Origin: Clostridiales bacterium
Lineage (GTDB): Bacteria; Bacillota; Clostridia; Oscillospirales; Acutalibacteraceae
DNA length: 5,548 nt
Reading direction: 5' to 3'
Assembly (NCBI GenBank): GCA_021200075.1
Contig: JAJQGZ010000167.1
Span: forward strand, 1-5,548
Below the pieces are notes generated by a model that searched no databases, was not told the DNA's origin, and saw nothing but the letters and a program-made list of their open reading frames with translations. This document shows, piece after piece, positions 1-5,536 of the stretch (position 1 is its first letter; every line of letters starts with the position of its first letter). The translations under genes and the position numbers were made by a program.

Positions 1-53
1 ATGACATAAAATGTTCACTATACCTTTCAGTTTTTAATCAATATAAAAATCAA
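1..53 (-). other. AT-rich region after prmC, possible leader of a next gene
   Basis: The 53 nt downstream of the prmC TAG are AT-rich and contain no recognisable stem followed by a U-tract, so no terminator is called. A Shine-Dalgarno-like GAAAGG sits at 23-28 on the minus strand. It is 4 nt before a GTG (18-16) and 15 nt before an ATG (7-5). Either could begin a following gene, but neither spacing is ideal and the frame runs out of the window. Confidence 0.25.
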
Positions 54-881
54 CTATAAATCCTTTACCGTTGCCTCGGCAATACGGTCATTTTTGTACA
101 TATCCTTATGCACGGTAATATCCTTGAAATTATAAAGGACTGCTTTTATACTCTCGGCTTGGCCTTCGCCGATTTCAAGAAAAAGTCTGCCTGACCGATT
201 GAGAGTACAAGACCAATTATCGTTGATTATGTGGTAAAAGTCAAGCCCATCTTTTCCTCCGTCAAGTGCCTGCACGGGTTCTTTTTTTACCTCAATTTGG
301 AGACTTTCAATGTCGCCGCTTTTTATATAAGGGGGATTTGAAACTATTATATCCGCCTTGGGAAGCTCAATTTCACTGCGAATATCACCTTTAACGGGAA
401 TTACATTATCAATACCCTGCACATTTTTTTCAAGATAAGCAAAAGCATTATTGCTGTTTTCAACAAGATAAACCGTTGAATTGAGACATTCAAGAGCAAT
501 GCTTATACCGATACAGCCGCTTCCCGAACATAAATCATATACAACACACTTACCAGCAGCTTTTACGGCTTTGATTGCAAGAGCTGTTAATTCCTCGGTT
601 TCGGGTCGAGGGATAAGAACGCCTTTTCCAACATAAAACTCCCTACCGTAAAACTCCCATTTGCCGAGAACATATTGCAAAGGTTCGCCGGATTTAAGAA
701 GCCAGAGCTTGTCGGCAAGTTTTTTCATCAAAATTGTATCGTCGTTTTTATGAAGCGGATATTCGCTGTTTTTTATACCGCCGAGATCGCACGCAATACA
801 AAGAGATTTAAACTCCGCCTCGTCGACACCGTTTGCGGACAGGAAATAGGCTCCGTAATTATACGCTTCTTTAATTGTCAT
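54..881 (-). CDS. prmC: Peptide chain release factor N5-glutamine methyltransferase PrmC
   Basis: PrmC (HemK) uses S-adenosylmethionine to methylate the Gln of the GGQ motif in release factors RF1 and RF2, which improves peptide release at stop codons. It acts in the cytoplasm. The 275 residues match the normal family length. A helical N-terminal substrate-binding domain (about 1-80, with GEPLQYVLG at 65-73) is followed by IPRPETEEL (90-98) and the Rossmann-fold methyltransferase domain. That domain has the SAM-binding motif DLCSGSGCIGISIA (116-129), the catalytic NPPYI (182-186), EPVQALDGGKDGLDFY (201-216) and LEIG (235-238). Glu141 occupies the position usually held by Asp that contacts the SAM ribose, a conservative change. 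The start overlaps the DUF1385 stop as ATGA, with GAGGA 9 nt upstream. In many bacteria prfA (RF1) adjoins prmC; it is not inside this window. Assignment secure; active enzyme expected. Confidence 0.96.
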   Translation of the reverse strand: MTIKEAYNYGAYFLSANGVDEAEFKSLCIACDLGGIKNSEYPLHKNDDTILMKKLADKLWLLKSGEPLQYVLGKWEFYGREFYVGKGVLIPRPETEELTALAIKAVKAAGKCVVYDLCSGSGCIGISIALECLNSTVYLVENSNNAFAYLEKNVQGIDNVIPVKGDIRSEIELPKADIIVSNPPYIKSGDIESLQIEVKKEPVQALDGGKDGLDFYHIINDNWSCTLNRSGRLFLEIGEGQAESIKAVLYNFKDITVHKDMYKNDRIAEATVKDL

Positions 882-1846
882 AGAGCGTCGTCCTCGGGAT
901 TATCTGTAATAACAGCTTTGAGAGAAGCAATGCCCACCTCGATTATCTCATCGTCAGGCTCTTTGGTGGTAAGTCTCTGCGTCCAAAGGCCCGGCGCACT
1001 TACAATTTTTACAAAAAGATTATCGTGCGTACCGGCATATTTTATAAATTCATATCCCAAGCCCATTATAAGAGGAATAAACGCAAGCTTTAAAAGCATC
1101 CAAAGAACTCTTATTTGGGCAATTGACGGGAATATTTTGGAAAGAACCGTGCTTAAAATTATGTTTAAAATGAGCATAACGAAAATGAAAGATGTTCCGC
1201 ATCTCGGATGAAAACGGGTACATTTTTTTACATTTTCAACCGTGAGGTCAAGACCCGCTTCATAACAGGCAATGGATTTATGTTCCGCTCCGTGGTACAT
1301 AAATGTGCGCCTAATATCTTTCATACAACTGACAGCGGCGATATAGACAACAAAAATTACAATTTTGATAACGCCCTCTATAGTACCCTGCCAATTTGTC
1401 AAAGCCGAACCCGACCATTCGTTGAGCTTATTAAATATAAGAACGGGAAGATAGAAAAATATTAAAAACGCAAGCGCAAAACCGAGCACTGTAGCAATTC
1501 CCATAATTATATCCATAAATTTATTGCCGAGCTTATCTGTGAGCCACTTTTCAAACTTATTCATCTCGATATCTTCGAGATCTTCCATACCCGACGCTTC
1601 GGCAGAATACATCAGCATTCTGTAGCCGAGTACCATTGACTCGAAAAAGTTGACGATTCCCCTGATAACAGGCACACCGAGAATTTTGTGTTTATCTCTC
1701 AAATGATTAAATTCGTGATGCTCGACAATGATATCGTCGTCCGTTTTTCTGACTGCGGTGGCAATACCTTTCGGCCCCTGCATCATAATGCCCTCCATAA
1801 GAGCCTGCCCTCCGACAGAGGTTTTATGCACTTTTTTATCCGCCAT
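878..1846 (-). CDS. DUF1385 (YqhQ-family) membrane protein
   Basis: This is a 322-residue integral membrane protein of the DUF1385 / COG3872 family, the Bacillus YqhQ group, described only as a predicted metal-dependent protein. Family hallmarks are all present: GGQALMEGIMM (12-22), VPVIRG (58-63), RTFMYHGAEHKSI (180-192), HPRCGTSF (213-220) and a PGLWTQRLTTKEPDD stretch (285-299). His185, Glu188, His189, His213 and Cys216 are plausible metal ligands, by inference. Four hydrophobic segments are visible, about 112-133, 157-178, 218-235 and 246-266. The conserved motifs flank them, and the acidic C-terminus is polar. It starts 3 nt after the kinase stop, with its ribosome binding site inside the kinase's last codons, and its stop overlaps the prmC start as ATGA. 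Pairing with prmC is a common Firmicutes arrangement, often near rpmE and prfA. The biochemical function is unknown. Family assignment very secure. Confidence 0.95.
   Translation of the reverse strand: MADKKVHKTSVGGQALMEGIMMQGPKGIATAVRKTDDDIIVEHHEFNHLRDKHKILGVPVIRGIVNFFESMVLGYRMLMYSAEASGMEDLEDIEMNKFEKWLTDKLGNKFMDIIMGIATVLGFALAFLIFFYLPVLIFNKLNEWSGSALTNWQGTIEGVIKIVIFVVYIAAVSCMKDIRRTFMYHGAEHKSIACYEAGLDLTVENVKKCTRFHPRCGTSFIFVMLILNIILSTVLSKIFPSIAQIRVLWMLLKLAFIPLIMGLGYEFIKYAGTHDNLFVKIVSAPGLWTQRLTTKEPDDEIIEVGIASLKAVITDNPEDDAL
891..895 (-). promoter_or_regulatory. Ribosome binding site of prmC inside the DUF1385 gene
   Basis: GAGGA on the minus strand lies 9 nt before the ATG at 881, within the last codons of the DUF1385 gene. 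Together with the 4-nt ATGA overlap (878-881) this supports the chosen start and translational coupling of the two genes. Confidence 0.82.
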
Positions 1847-1849
1847 AGA

Positions 1850-3382
1850 TTAACCCTTCATTTCCATTCCCCTGTCGATTTCGGCATCCGCCTGAGTTTC
1901 AGCAATATTTTGAAGCTGATTTTCGGTAAGTGCATTTTCGATAGGTAAAAAAATTGTTACAAGCGTACCTTTTTCCTCTTCACTGTCTATTTCAAGCTTA
2001 CCGCCGTGGAGATTTACAATCTCGTTTGTAACAGCAAGCCCTATTCCCGAACCTCTGACGGAAACATTTGCCTTATAAAATTTCTCTTTAACATGAGGCA
2101 AATCTTCCTTGCTTATCCCGCACCCTTGGTCGGCAATTGAAATTTTTGCATAATCGCCGTCGTTAAGCTTTGTAAATTCAGCCTTTACAAAGATTTTTGC
2201 AGGCGCACGGGAATATTTAAGCGCATTGTCAAGTATATTCATAAACACCTGTTTGAGCCTGTTTGCATCGGCAGAGGCAACGGCAGGTGCTTCGGGAATA
2301 CTGTATTTTACTTCTATCCCCTCACGCATTGCTCTTTCCCTGAATGTGAAAACCGTTTCGTCAAGCTCTGCAAAAATATCGGTTTGCACAAGTTTGAGAT
2401 TCATTCTTCCGCTTTGCATACGGGAGAAATCGAGCAGCTCTTCAACGAATCCCTCAAGCCTGCCGGCTTCCTTGACAATAACCTCAAGACCTTTTCTTGT
2501 AAGCTCGTCTACAGAATCCTCGGTGCCGATTGTAAGGGTTTCTCCCCAGCCTTTTATAGAGGTAAGCGGAGTTCTCAACTCATGAGAAATTGTGGAGATA
2601 AAATCATTTTTCATTTTATCGGCGGAAGCAATTTCCTCCGCCATTGTATTAATGGAGTCGCAAAGATCTCCTATCTCATCATTATACTTTTTTTCAATCC
2701 GTGCAGAATAATCGCCCTGCGAAATTTTTTTGGTAATACCCTCAATCTCCTGCATTGGGAAAATTATCGAACGGATAAAAAACAAATTGGAAAAAACTAT
2801 AAGTGCAAAAACAACAAGAAGCGCAATGAATATCAGAAAAACAACCGTGTATATTTGGCTGTCAATAAGTTCCAAAGACGACATTACCCTGATTGCGCCG
2901 ACGGTATCTCCGTCTGAATTTTGTATAACACGGCAAACAGCCATTACCCTTTCGCTGCTGTCAAGCGAGCCAATATATTTAGCGGTGCCGTCACTGCTTG
3001 AAACAGCATCGTTATAATCCGGCATTTCCTGTTCTTCTATAGCAAATCCGCTTGACGAAATAAGGATGTTGCCGTCGTTATCAATTATCCAGGTGGTTGT
3101 CTTTTCTTTGTATGCAAAGCTGTCAATATATTCCGATGCCGATTGCTCCAGCGTTGAACCGGCGTCAAGATTTGCCGAAAAATAGCTTGCGGCGGCGGAA
3201 GACGCTCCGGAATTTAGAATACTCTCAACGCTTGAATAATAATAGTTTTTAACCAAAAAAGAGGACATTACAAAAAAGCAAATGAAGAATATACCGATAA
3301 CGCCGAGATTCCTCTTGACCCATCTCAGCGTTATACCTTTTAATTTGGGTGTATTCGGTTTTTTGTTAATCAGCTTTTTCAT
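1850..3382 (-). CDS. Membrane sensor histidine kinase
   Basis: This encodes a 510-residue sensor kinase that is expected to autophosphorylate on His and pass the phosphate to the upstream-encoded response regulator. A basic cytoplasmic N-terminus precedes TM1 (about 26-45). An extracytoplasmic region of about 130 residues (46-177) follows, with a PAS/Cache-like segment (WIIDNDGNILISS, 98-110). TM2 spans about 178-203, then a HAMP linker (about 204-256, with P209 and DEIGDL). The dimerisation/phospho-acceptor domain has SHELRTP (266-272, His267). The ATPase domain has the N box NILDNALKYS (382-391), DQGCGI (418-423), EKFYK (433-437) and GSGIGLAV (444-451). All catalytic motifs are intact. A polar tail of about 30 residues extends beyond the ATPase domain. 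An in-frame TGA three codons upstream makes the chosen ATG the first possible one. Domain order is that of PhoR/ResE/WalK-type kinases, though no cytoplasmic PAS domain is present between HAMP and the His domain. The stimulus is unknown; the lipoprotein is a candidate accessory. Confidence 0.97.
   Translation of the reverse strand: MKKLINKKPNTPKLKGITLRWVKRNLGVIGIFFICFFVMSSFLVKNYYYSSVESILNSGASSAAASYFSANLDAGSTLEQSASEYIDSFAYKEKTTTWIIDNDGNILISSSGFAIEEQEMPDYNDAVSSSDGTAKYIGSLDSSERVMAVCRVIQNSDGDTVGAIRVMSSLELIDSQIYTVVFLIFIALLVVFALIVFSNLFFIRSIIFPMQEIEGITKKISQGDYSARIEKKYNDEIGDLCDSINTMAEEIASADKMKNDFISTISHELRTPLTSIKGWGETLTIGTEDSVDELTRKGLEVIVKEAGRLEGFVEELLDFSRMQSGRMNLKLVQTDIFAELDETVFTFRERAMREGIEVKYSIPEAPAVASADANRLKQVFMNILDNALKYSRAPAKIFVKAEFTKLNDGDYAKISIADQGCGISKEDLPHVKEKFYKANVSVRGSGIGLAVTNEIVNLHGGKLEIDSEEEKGTLVTIFLPIENALTENQLQNIAETQADAEIDRGMEMKG
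1854..1859 (-). promoter_or_regulatory. Ribosome binding site of the DUF1385 gene, inside the kinase gene end
   Basis: GAAGGG on the minus strand lies 7 nt before the ATG at 1846. It is embedded in the last two sense codons of the histidine kinase gene, just before the TAA stop. Ribosomes finishing the kinase would therefore terminate within reach of this start, which favours translational coupling. Confidence 0.8.
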
Positions 3383-3391
3383 TATATATCA

Positions 3392-3396
3392 TCTTT
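3392..3396 (-). promoter_or_regulatory. Weak ribosome binding site of the histidine kinase gene
   Basis: The best Shine-Dalgarno-like match before the ATG at 3382 is AAAGA, 9 nt upstream on the minus strand. This is clearly weaker than the sites of the neighbouring genes and suggests lower translation of the kinase than of the regulator, a common imbalance in two-component systems. The start is fixed by an in-frame stop three codons upstream, not by this site. Confidence 0.5.
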
Positions 3397-3400
3397 GCGG

Positions 3401-3433
3401 TAAATTACAATTAAATTAGTATTAAATTTTGGT
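3401..3433 (-). promoter_or_regulatory. Three 11-bp-period direct repeats, candidate response-regulator operator
   Basis: In the 65-nt regulator–kinase gap the plus-strand hexamer TAAATT recurs at 3401, 3412 and 3423, exactly 11 bp apart. The first two 11-mers (TAAATTACAAT, TAAATTAGTAT) match at 9 of 11 positions; the third keeps only the hexamer and the final T. OmpR/PhoB-family dimers typically bind head-to-tail repeats spaced about one helical turn, so autoregulation by the adjacent regulator is a reasonable inference. The region is AT-rich, so chance cannot be excluded. Confidence 0.45.
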
Positions 3434-3447
3434 TACATAAAGGGAAC

Positions 3448-4161
3448 TTACTGACCGTCGGTAACCCATTTATATCCAAGACCCCATATTGTGATAAGGC
3501 GTGACGGACTTGACGGATTATCTTCAACCTTCATCCTCAAACGGCGGATATTTACATCGACAATCTTTTCATCTCCGAAATAATTTGCGCCCCAAACCTG
3601 TTTTAAAATATCGGTTCTTGAAAGGGCGGCGTTCGAATTTTTAAAGAAATACTCGATTATCTGAAATTCGACCTGAGTAAGCTCGATGAGATTATCGTTT
3701 TTGGAAAGAGTCCTGTTCCTGAGATTAAGCTCAAATTCGTCAAGGACAATACTCTCGCCGGTGGTATCGTTTTTGCGAAATCCCCTCGTCATTTCAACTC
3801 TGCGGTATACAGCGTCAACTCTCGCCATAAGCTCGCTCGGAGAAAACGGCTTGGTAACATAATCGTCTGCACCGAAAAGCAGACCGGTCACCTTATCAAT
3901 CTCCTGAGTTTTGGCGCTGAGCATTATAATGCCGAGATCGGACGAACGTTTCCTCATTTCCTTGCAAACGGCAAGACCGTCTATTTCGGGCATCATAATA
4001 TCAAGGATTGCAACATCGAATCCGGCTTCATCGGCGGAAAATTTATCAAGTGCGACAGCACCGTTTTTCGCTTGTTCAACCTCATACCCGCTTCTTGTAA
4101 GATTGATTACAATAAATTCACGGATAGATTCCTCATCCTCGGCAACAAGTACCTTTTTCAT
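3448..4161 (-). CDS. OmpR/PhoB-family response regulator
   Basis: This is a 237-residue cytoplasmic two-component transcription factor, of normal length for the family. The receiver domain (about 2-118) has the acidic pair E8/D9, the phospho-acceptor D54 in ILDIMMP, the switch residue S82, Y101 and the conserved K104-P105. The C-terminal winged-helix DNA-binding domain (about 137-233) shows LTQVEFQIIEYF, the recognition-helix segment VDVNIRRLRMKVED and the wing TIWGLGYKW. The wing has Trp226 where many relatives have Arg. The start is fixed by AAAGGGGG 6 nt before the ATG. The histidine kinase immediately downstream is its presumed cognate partner and would phosphorylate D54. It probably binds direct repeats as a dimer; candidate sites lie in the regulator–kinase gap. 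The overall type resembles PhoP/PhoB/WalR/ResD regulators, but the sequence does not allow assignment to one, so no gene symbol is given. Regulon unknown. Confidence 0.97.
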   Translation of the reverse strand: MKKVLVAEDEESIREFIVINLTRSGYEVEQAKNGAVALDKFSADEAGFDVAILDIMMPEIDGLAVCKEMRKRSSDLGIIMLSAKTQEIDKVTGLLFGADDYVTKPFSPSELMARVDAVYRRVEMTRGFRKNDTTGESIVLDEFELNLRNRTLSKNDNLIELTQVEFQIIEYFFKNSNAALSRTDILKQVWGANYFGDEKIVDVNIRRLRMKVEDNPSSPSRLITIWGLGYKWVTDGQ

Positions 4162-4167
4162 ACATAT

Positions 4168-4175
4168 CCCCCTTT
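4168..4175 (-). promoter_or_regulatory. Ribosome binding site of the response regulator gene
   Basis: AAAGGGGG on the minus strand lies 6 nt before the ATG at 4161. It is strong and decides the start. It directly follows a candidate hairpin (4176-4196), so local structure could affect access to it. Confidence 0.88.
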
Positions 4176-4196
4176 CGGGCGGAGTAAAACCGTCCG
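4176..4196 (-). other. Small GC-rich inverted repeat just upstream of the response regulator RBS
   Basis: Read on the minus strand, CGGACGG and CCGCCCG can pair across a 7-nt loop, with one A-C mismatch in the middle; in plus-strand RNA the same position is a G-U pair. It stands out against AT-rich surroundings and ends one nucleotide before the AAAGGGGG ribosome binding site. No U-tract follows, so it is not an intrinsic terminator. It may be an mRNA element or a DNA-binding palindrome. Function is not established. Confidence 0.4.
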
Positions 4197-4213
4197 TATT
4201 GAATAAGTATCCA

Positions 4214-4253
4214 CTTTAAGCGTTAATATGCTTTTATCATATCTTTAAGCGTT
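4214..4253 (-). repeat. 11-bp direct repeat flanking a short hairpin at the lipoprotein gene end
   Basis: The minus-strand sequence AACGCTTAAAG occurs exactly twice here, at 4243-4253 (inside the last lipoprotein codons) and 4214-4224 (overlapping the stop codon and entering the gap), 29 bp start to start. Between them, ATATG and CATAT form a 5-bp inverted repeat around a 7-nt loop (4226-4242). No U-tract follows, so a terminator is unlikely. It could be a protein-binding pair, a slippage duplication or chance. Confidence 0.5.
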
Positions 4254-5530
4254 TCGGCGTCAACCTCTATATCGGAATCACCGAATATTCTTGCAAGGTA
4301 TACAAAACCGTTATCGTCAAATATCTTTTCGTATGACGAATATTTTTCATCATCTGAATCATAGCTTGTTTTAACAACAGTAAGAATTTCAAATACATCG
4401 GCGTCATTTTCGTCATTTACACTAAAAATTCTGTTATCGCTGTCATATTCGATTTTTATATTTTTAAAATAATAGTCGGGAACAAGTATAACAAATCCGT
4501 CACGACTGCAAGACAGAGAATAGCTTTTATGAGTAAGAACCGTATTACCGTAAACCATCCAGTTTTGCGCACTGATTTCCGACGGCAAACCGCTCTTATC
4601 GGCGTCAACGGGAATTTCAACAACACCGTCTCCGTCAATATCGCTGCAAGTAATCATACTGCTTCTTTCAGTTTCCGTCGTGCGTGATGAGGAATAGCTG
4701 TAACAAGGAGAAATTATTGAATCATAATAATCAGACCAATAAATAAATTCCGTCACCATTGAACTGCCGTCGGAGCATATTGCATCGGCATAAACGCACA
4801 TTCCCTCATCTGTCTCGGCGGAAACGATACTTTCAAACGATGTAATAGTACTGTCAAGCTTTGTACTGCCCAAAAGTTTCTTTTTATTATCGGCATAGGA
4901 ATAAAGCTGAGCGAGCGGATATTCGGAAGAACTGCCGTCGCAAAATACCATAAGCTCATCTACACCGTCGCTGTCTATATCAACGCAAATAAAATCACTT
5001 GCGGTAACATCATCTGATACGGTTTTAAGCTCATAAGAATCCTCACTGTCGGAAAGTTGCCTGTAAACATTAAGTTTGAAGCCGGTTGTTTTGGAAACAA
5101 CGCTCCAGCAAACTATAATTTCTTTAAGTCCGTCGTCATTCAAATCGCAAAAATCAACACAGCTTACATCGGTGGCGGAGCTTTCTATATTTTCAACAAC
5201 GCTCCATTTGCCGTTGCTTTTTTTGATAACCGCCATTGAGACGGTACTCATATCGCTTGACGGCTCGTAAAAAGCAACCGCTTCATCTACTCCGTCGTTA
5301 TCAAGATCGTGAAAAATGAATGAGGTCGTATACTTGCCTCCGGCGGGAATTTTAATCGAATAACCGCCCTTACAATATTCATCAACAGCACTCAAGACCT
5401 TAGCGTTATCACCGCTTGCGGCAATGGGAGATATGAGCTCGTCAATCGAAGCCGCAACACGGAAATTACTGCAACCGGAAAGCATTAAAACAATACACAG
5501 GAGAATAATGACTGCACTAATCTTCTTCAT
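4223..5530 (-). CDS. FG-GAP/VCBS-type repeat lipoprotein
   Basis: This encodes a 435-residue predicted lipoprotein exported and anchored to the outer face of the cytoplasmic membrane. Residues 1-19 form a signal peptide (two Lys, a hydrophobic core, then LSGC) with the lipidated Cys at position 20. The mature part is rich in Ser and Asp. It carries four clear Asp-rich loops, DLDNDGVDE (75-83), DLNDDGLKE (129-137), DIDSDGVDE (184-192) and DIDGDGVVE (297-305). These resemble the calcium-binding loops of FG-GAP/VCBS beta-propeller blades. Their spacing is 54, 55 and 113 residues, so one degenerate blade probably sits near 238-246. Residues of about 345-420 form a separate module without such loops (FVILVPDYYF, later DVFEILTV). 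The start is set by a strong AGGGAGG site 6 nt upstream. It is first in the visible cluster, 61 nt before the response regulator, which suggests a link to signalling. The exact ligand or role is unknown. Gene call certain; propeller fold likely; function open. Confidence 0.9.
   Translation of the reverse strand: MKKISAVIILLCIVLMLSGCSNFRVAASIDELISPIAASGDNAKVLSAVDEYCKGGYSIKIPAGGKYTTSFIFHDLDNDGVDEAVAFYEPSSDMSTVSMAVIKKSNGKWSVVENIESSATDVSCVDFCDLNDDGLKEIIVCWSVVSKTTGFKLNVYRQLSDSEDSYELKTVSDDVTASDFICVDIDSDGVDELMVFCDGSSSEYPLAQLYSYADNKKKLLGSTKLDSTITSFESIVSAETDEGMCVYADAICSDGSSMVTEFIYWSDYYDSIISPCYSYSSSRTTETERSSMITCSDIDGDGVVEIPVDADKSGLPSEISAQNWMVYGNTVLTHKSYSLSCSRDGFVILVPDYYFKNIKIEYDSDNRIFSVNDENDADVFEILTVVKTSYDSDDEKYSSYEKIFDDNGFVYLARIFGDSDIEVDAETLKDMIKAY
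4616..5308 (-). repeat. Asp-rich propeller loops within the lipoprotein gene
   Basis: Four in-frame copies of a D-[LI]-[DN]-x-D-G-[VL]-x-E loop are encoded at 5282-5308, 5120-5146, 4955-4981 and 4616-4642. The codon-level period is about 162-165 bp, with one interval of 339 bp that is close to twice the period. Each loop is preceded by a short hydrophobic strand (for example FIF, FICV) and followed by another (AVAF, IIVC, LMVF), as in FG-GAP/VCBS blades. Calcium binding is inferred from the family, not shown. Confidence 0.85.
5471..5530 (-). other. Lipoprotein signal peptide (signal peptidase II) of the repeat lipoprotein
   Basis: Codons 1-20 encode a charged MKK start, a hydrophobic stretch (about residues 4-16) and the lipobox L-S-G-C. 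Cleavage is expected before Cys20, which would be diacylated. The following Ser-Asn is compatible with retention at the outer face of the cytoplasmic membrane in a monoderm bacterium. Confidence 0.9.
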
Positions 5531-5536
5531 ATTCAG

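Noticed and set aside
675..1211. Plus-strand open frame of 178 codons antisense to prmC and DUF1385
   Set aside because: It lies opposite two well-conserved genes, has no recognisable domain or family motif, and its composition is what the reverse of those coding frames gives.
2226..3017. Three overlapping plus-strand open frames antisense to the histidine kinase gene
   Set aside because: The opposite strand encodes every kinase motif in order across this stretch; the plus-strand products are low-complexity Ser-rich or Lys/Asn-rich and show no family features.
3368..3392. Eight-codon upstream reading frame starting at an out-of-frame ATG and overlapping the kinase start
   Set aside because: The only Shine-Dalgarno-like sequence (AAAGA) directly abuts or overlaps that ATG, leaving no spacer, so initiation there is unlikely.
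3375..3416. TTGTAA ... TATAAT promoter-like pair on the minus strand before the kinase gene
   Set aside because: The -10-like TATAAT overlaps the kinase ATG, so a transcript would begin inside the gene, past the start codon; the spacer of 18 and weak -35 add doubt in a very AT-rich stretch.
1850..4161. Naming the two-component pair as phoP/phoR, walR/walK or resD/resE
   Set aside because: Domain types fit all three, but the kinase lacks a cytoplasmic PAS domain and none of the diagnostic neighbour genes are present, so a specific symbol is not supported.
4176..4196. Intrinsic terminator between lipoprotein and regulator genes
   Set aside because: The stem has an internal mismatch in the sense RNA and is followed by GAAAGGGGG, not a U-tract.
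4456..4959. Two short minus-strand open frames in another frame of the lipoprotein gene
   Set aside because: They lie wholly inside the lipoprotein coding sequence, which has a signal peptide and periodic repeats supporting its own frame; the short products show no motif.
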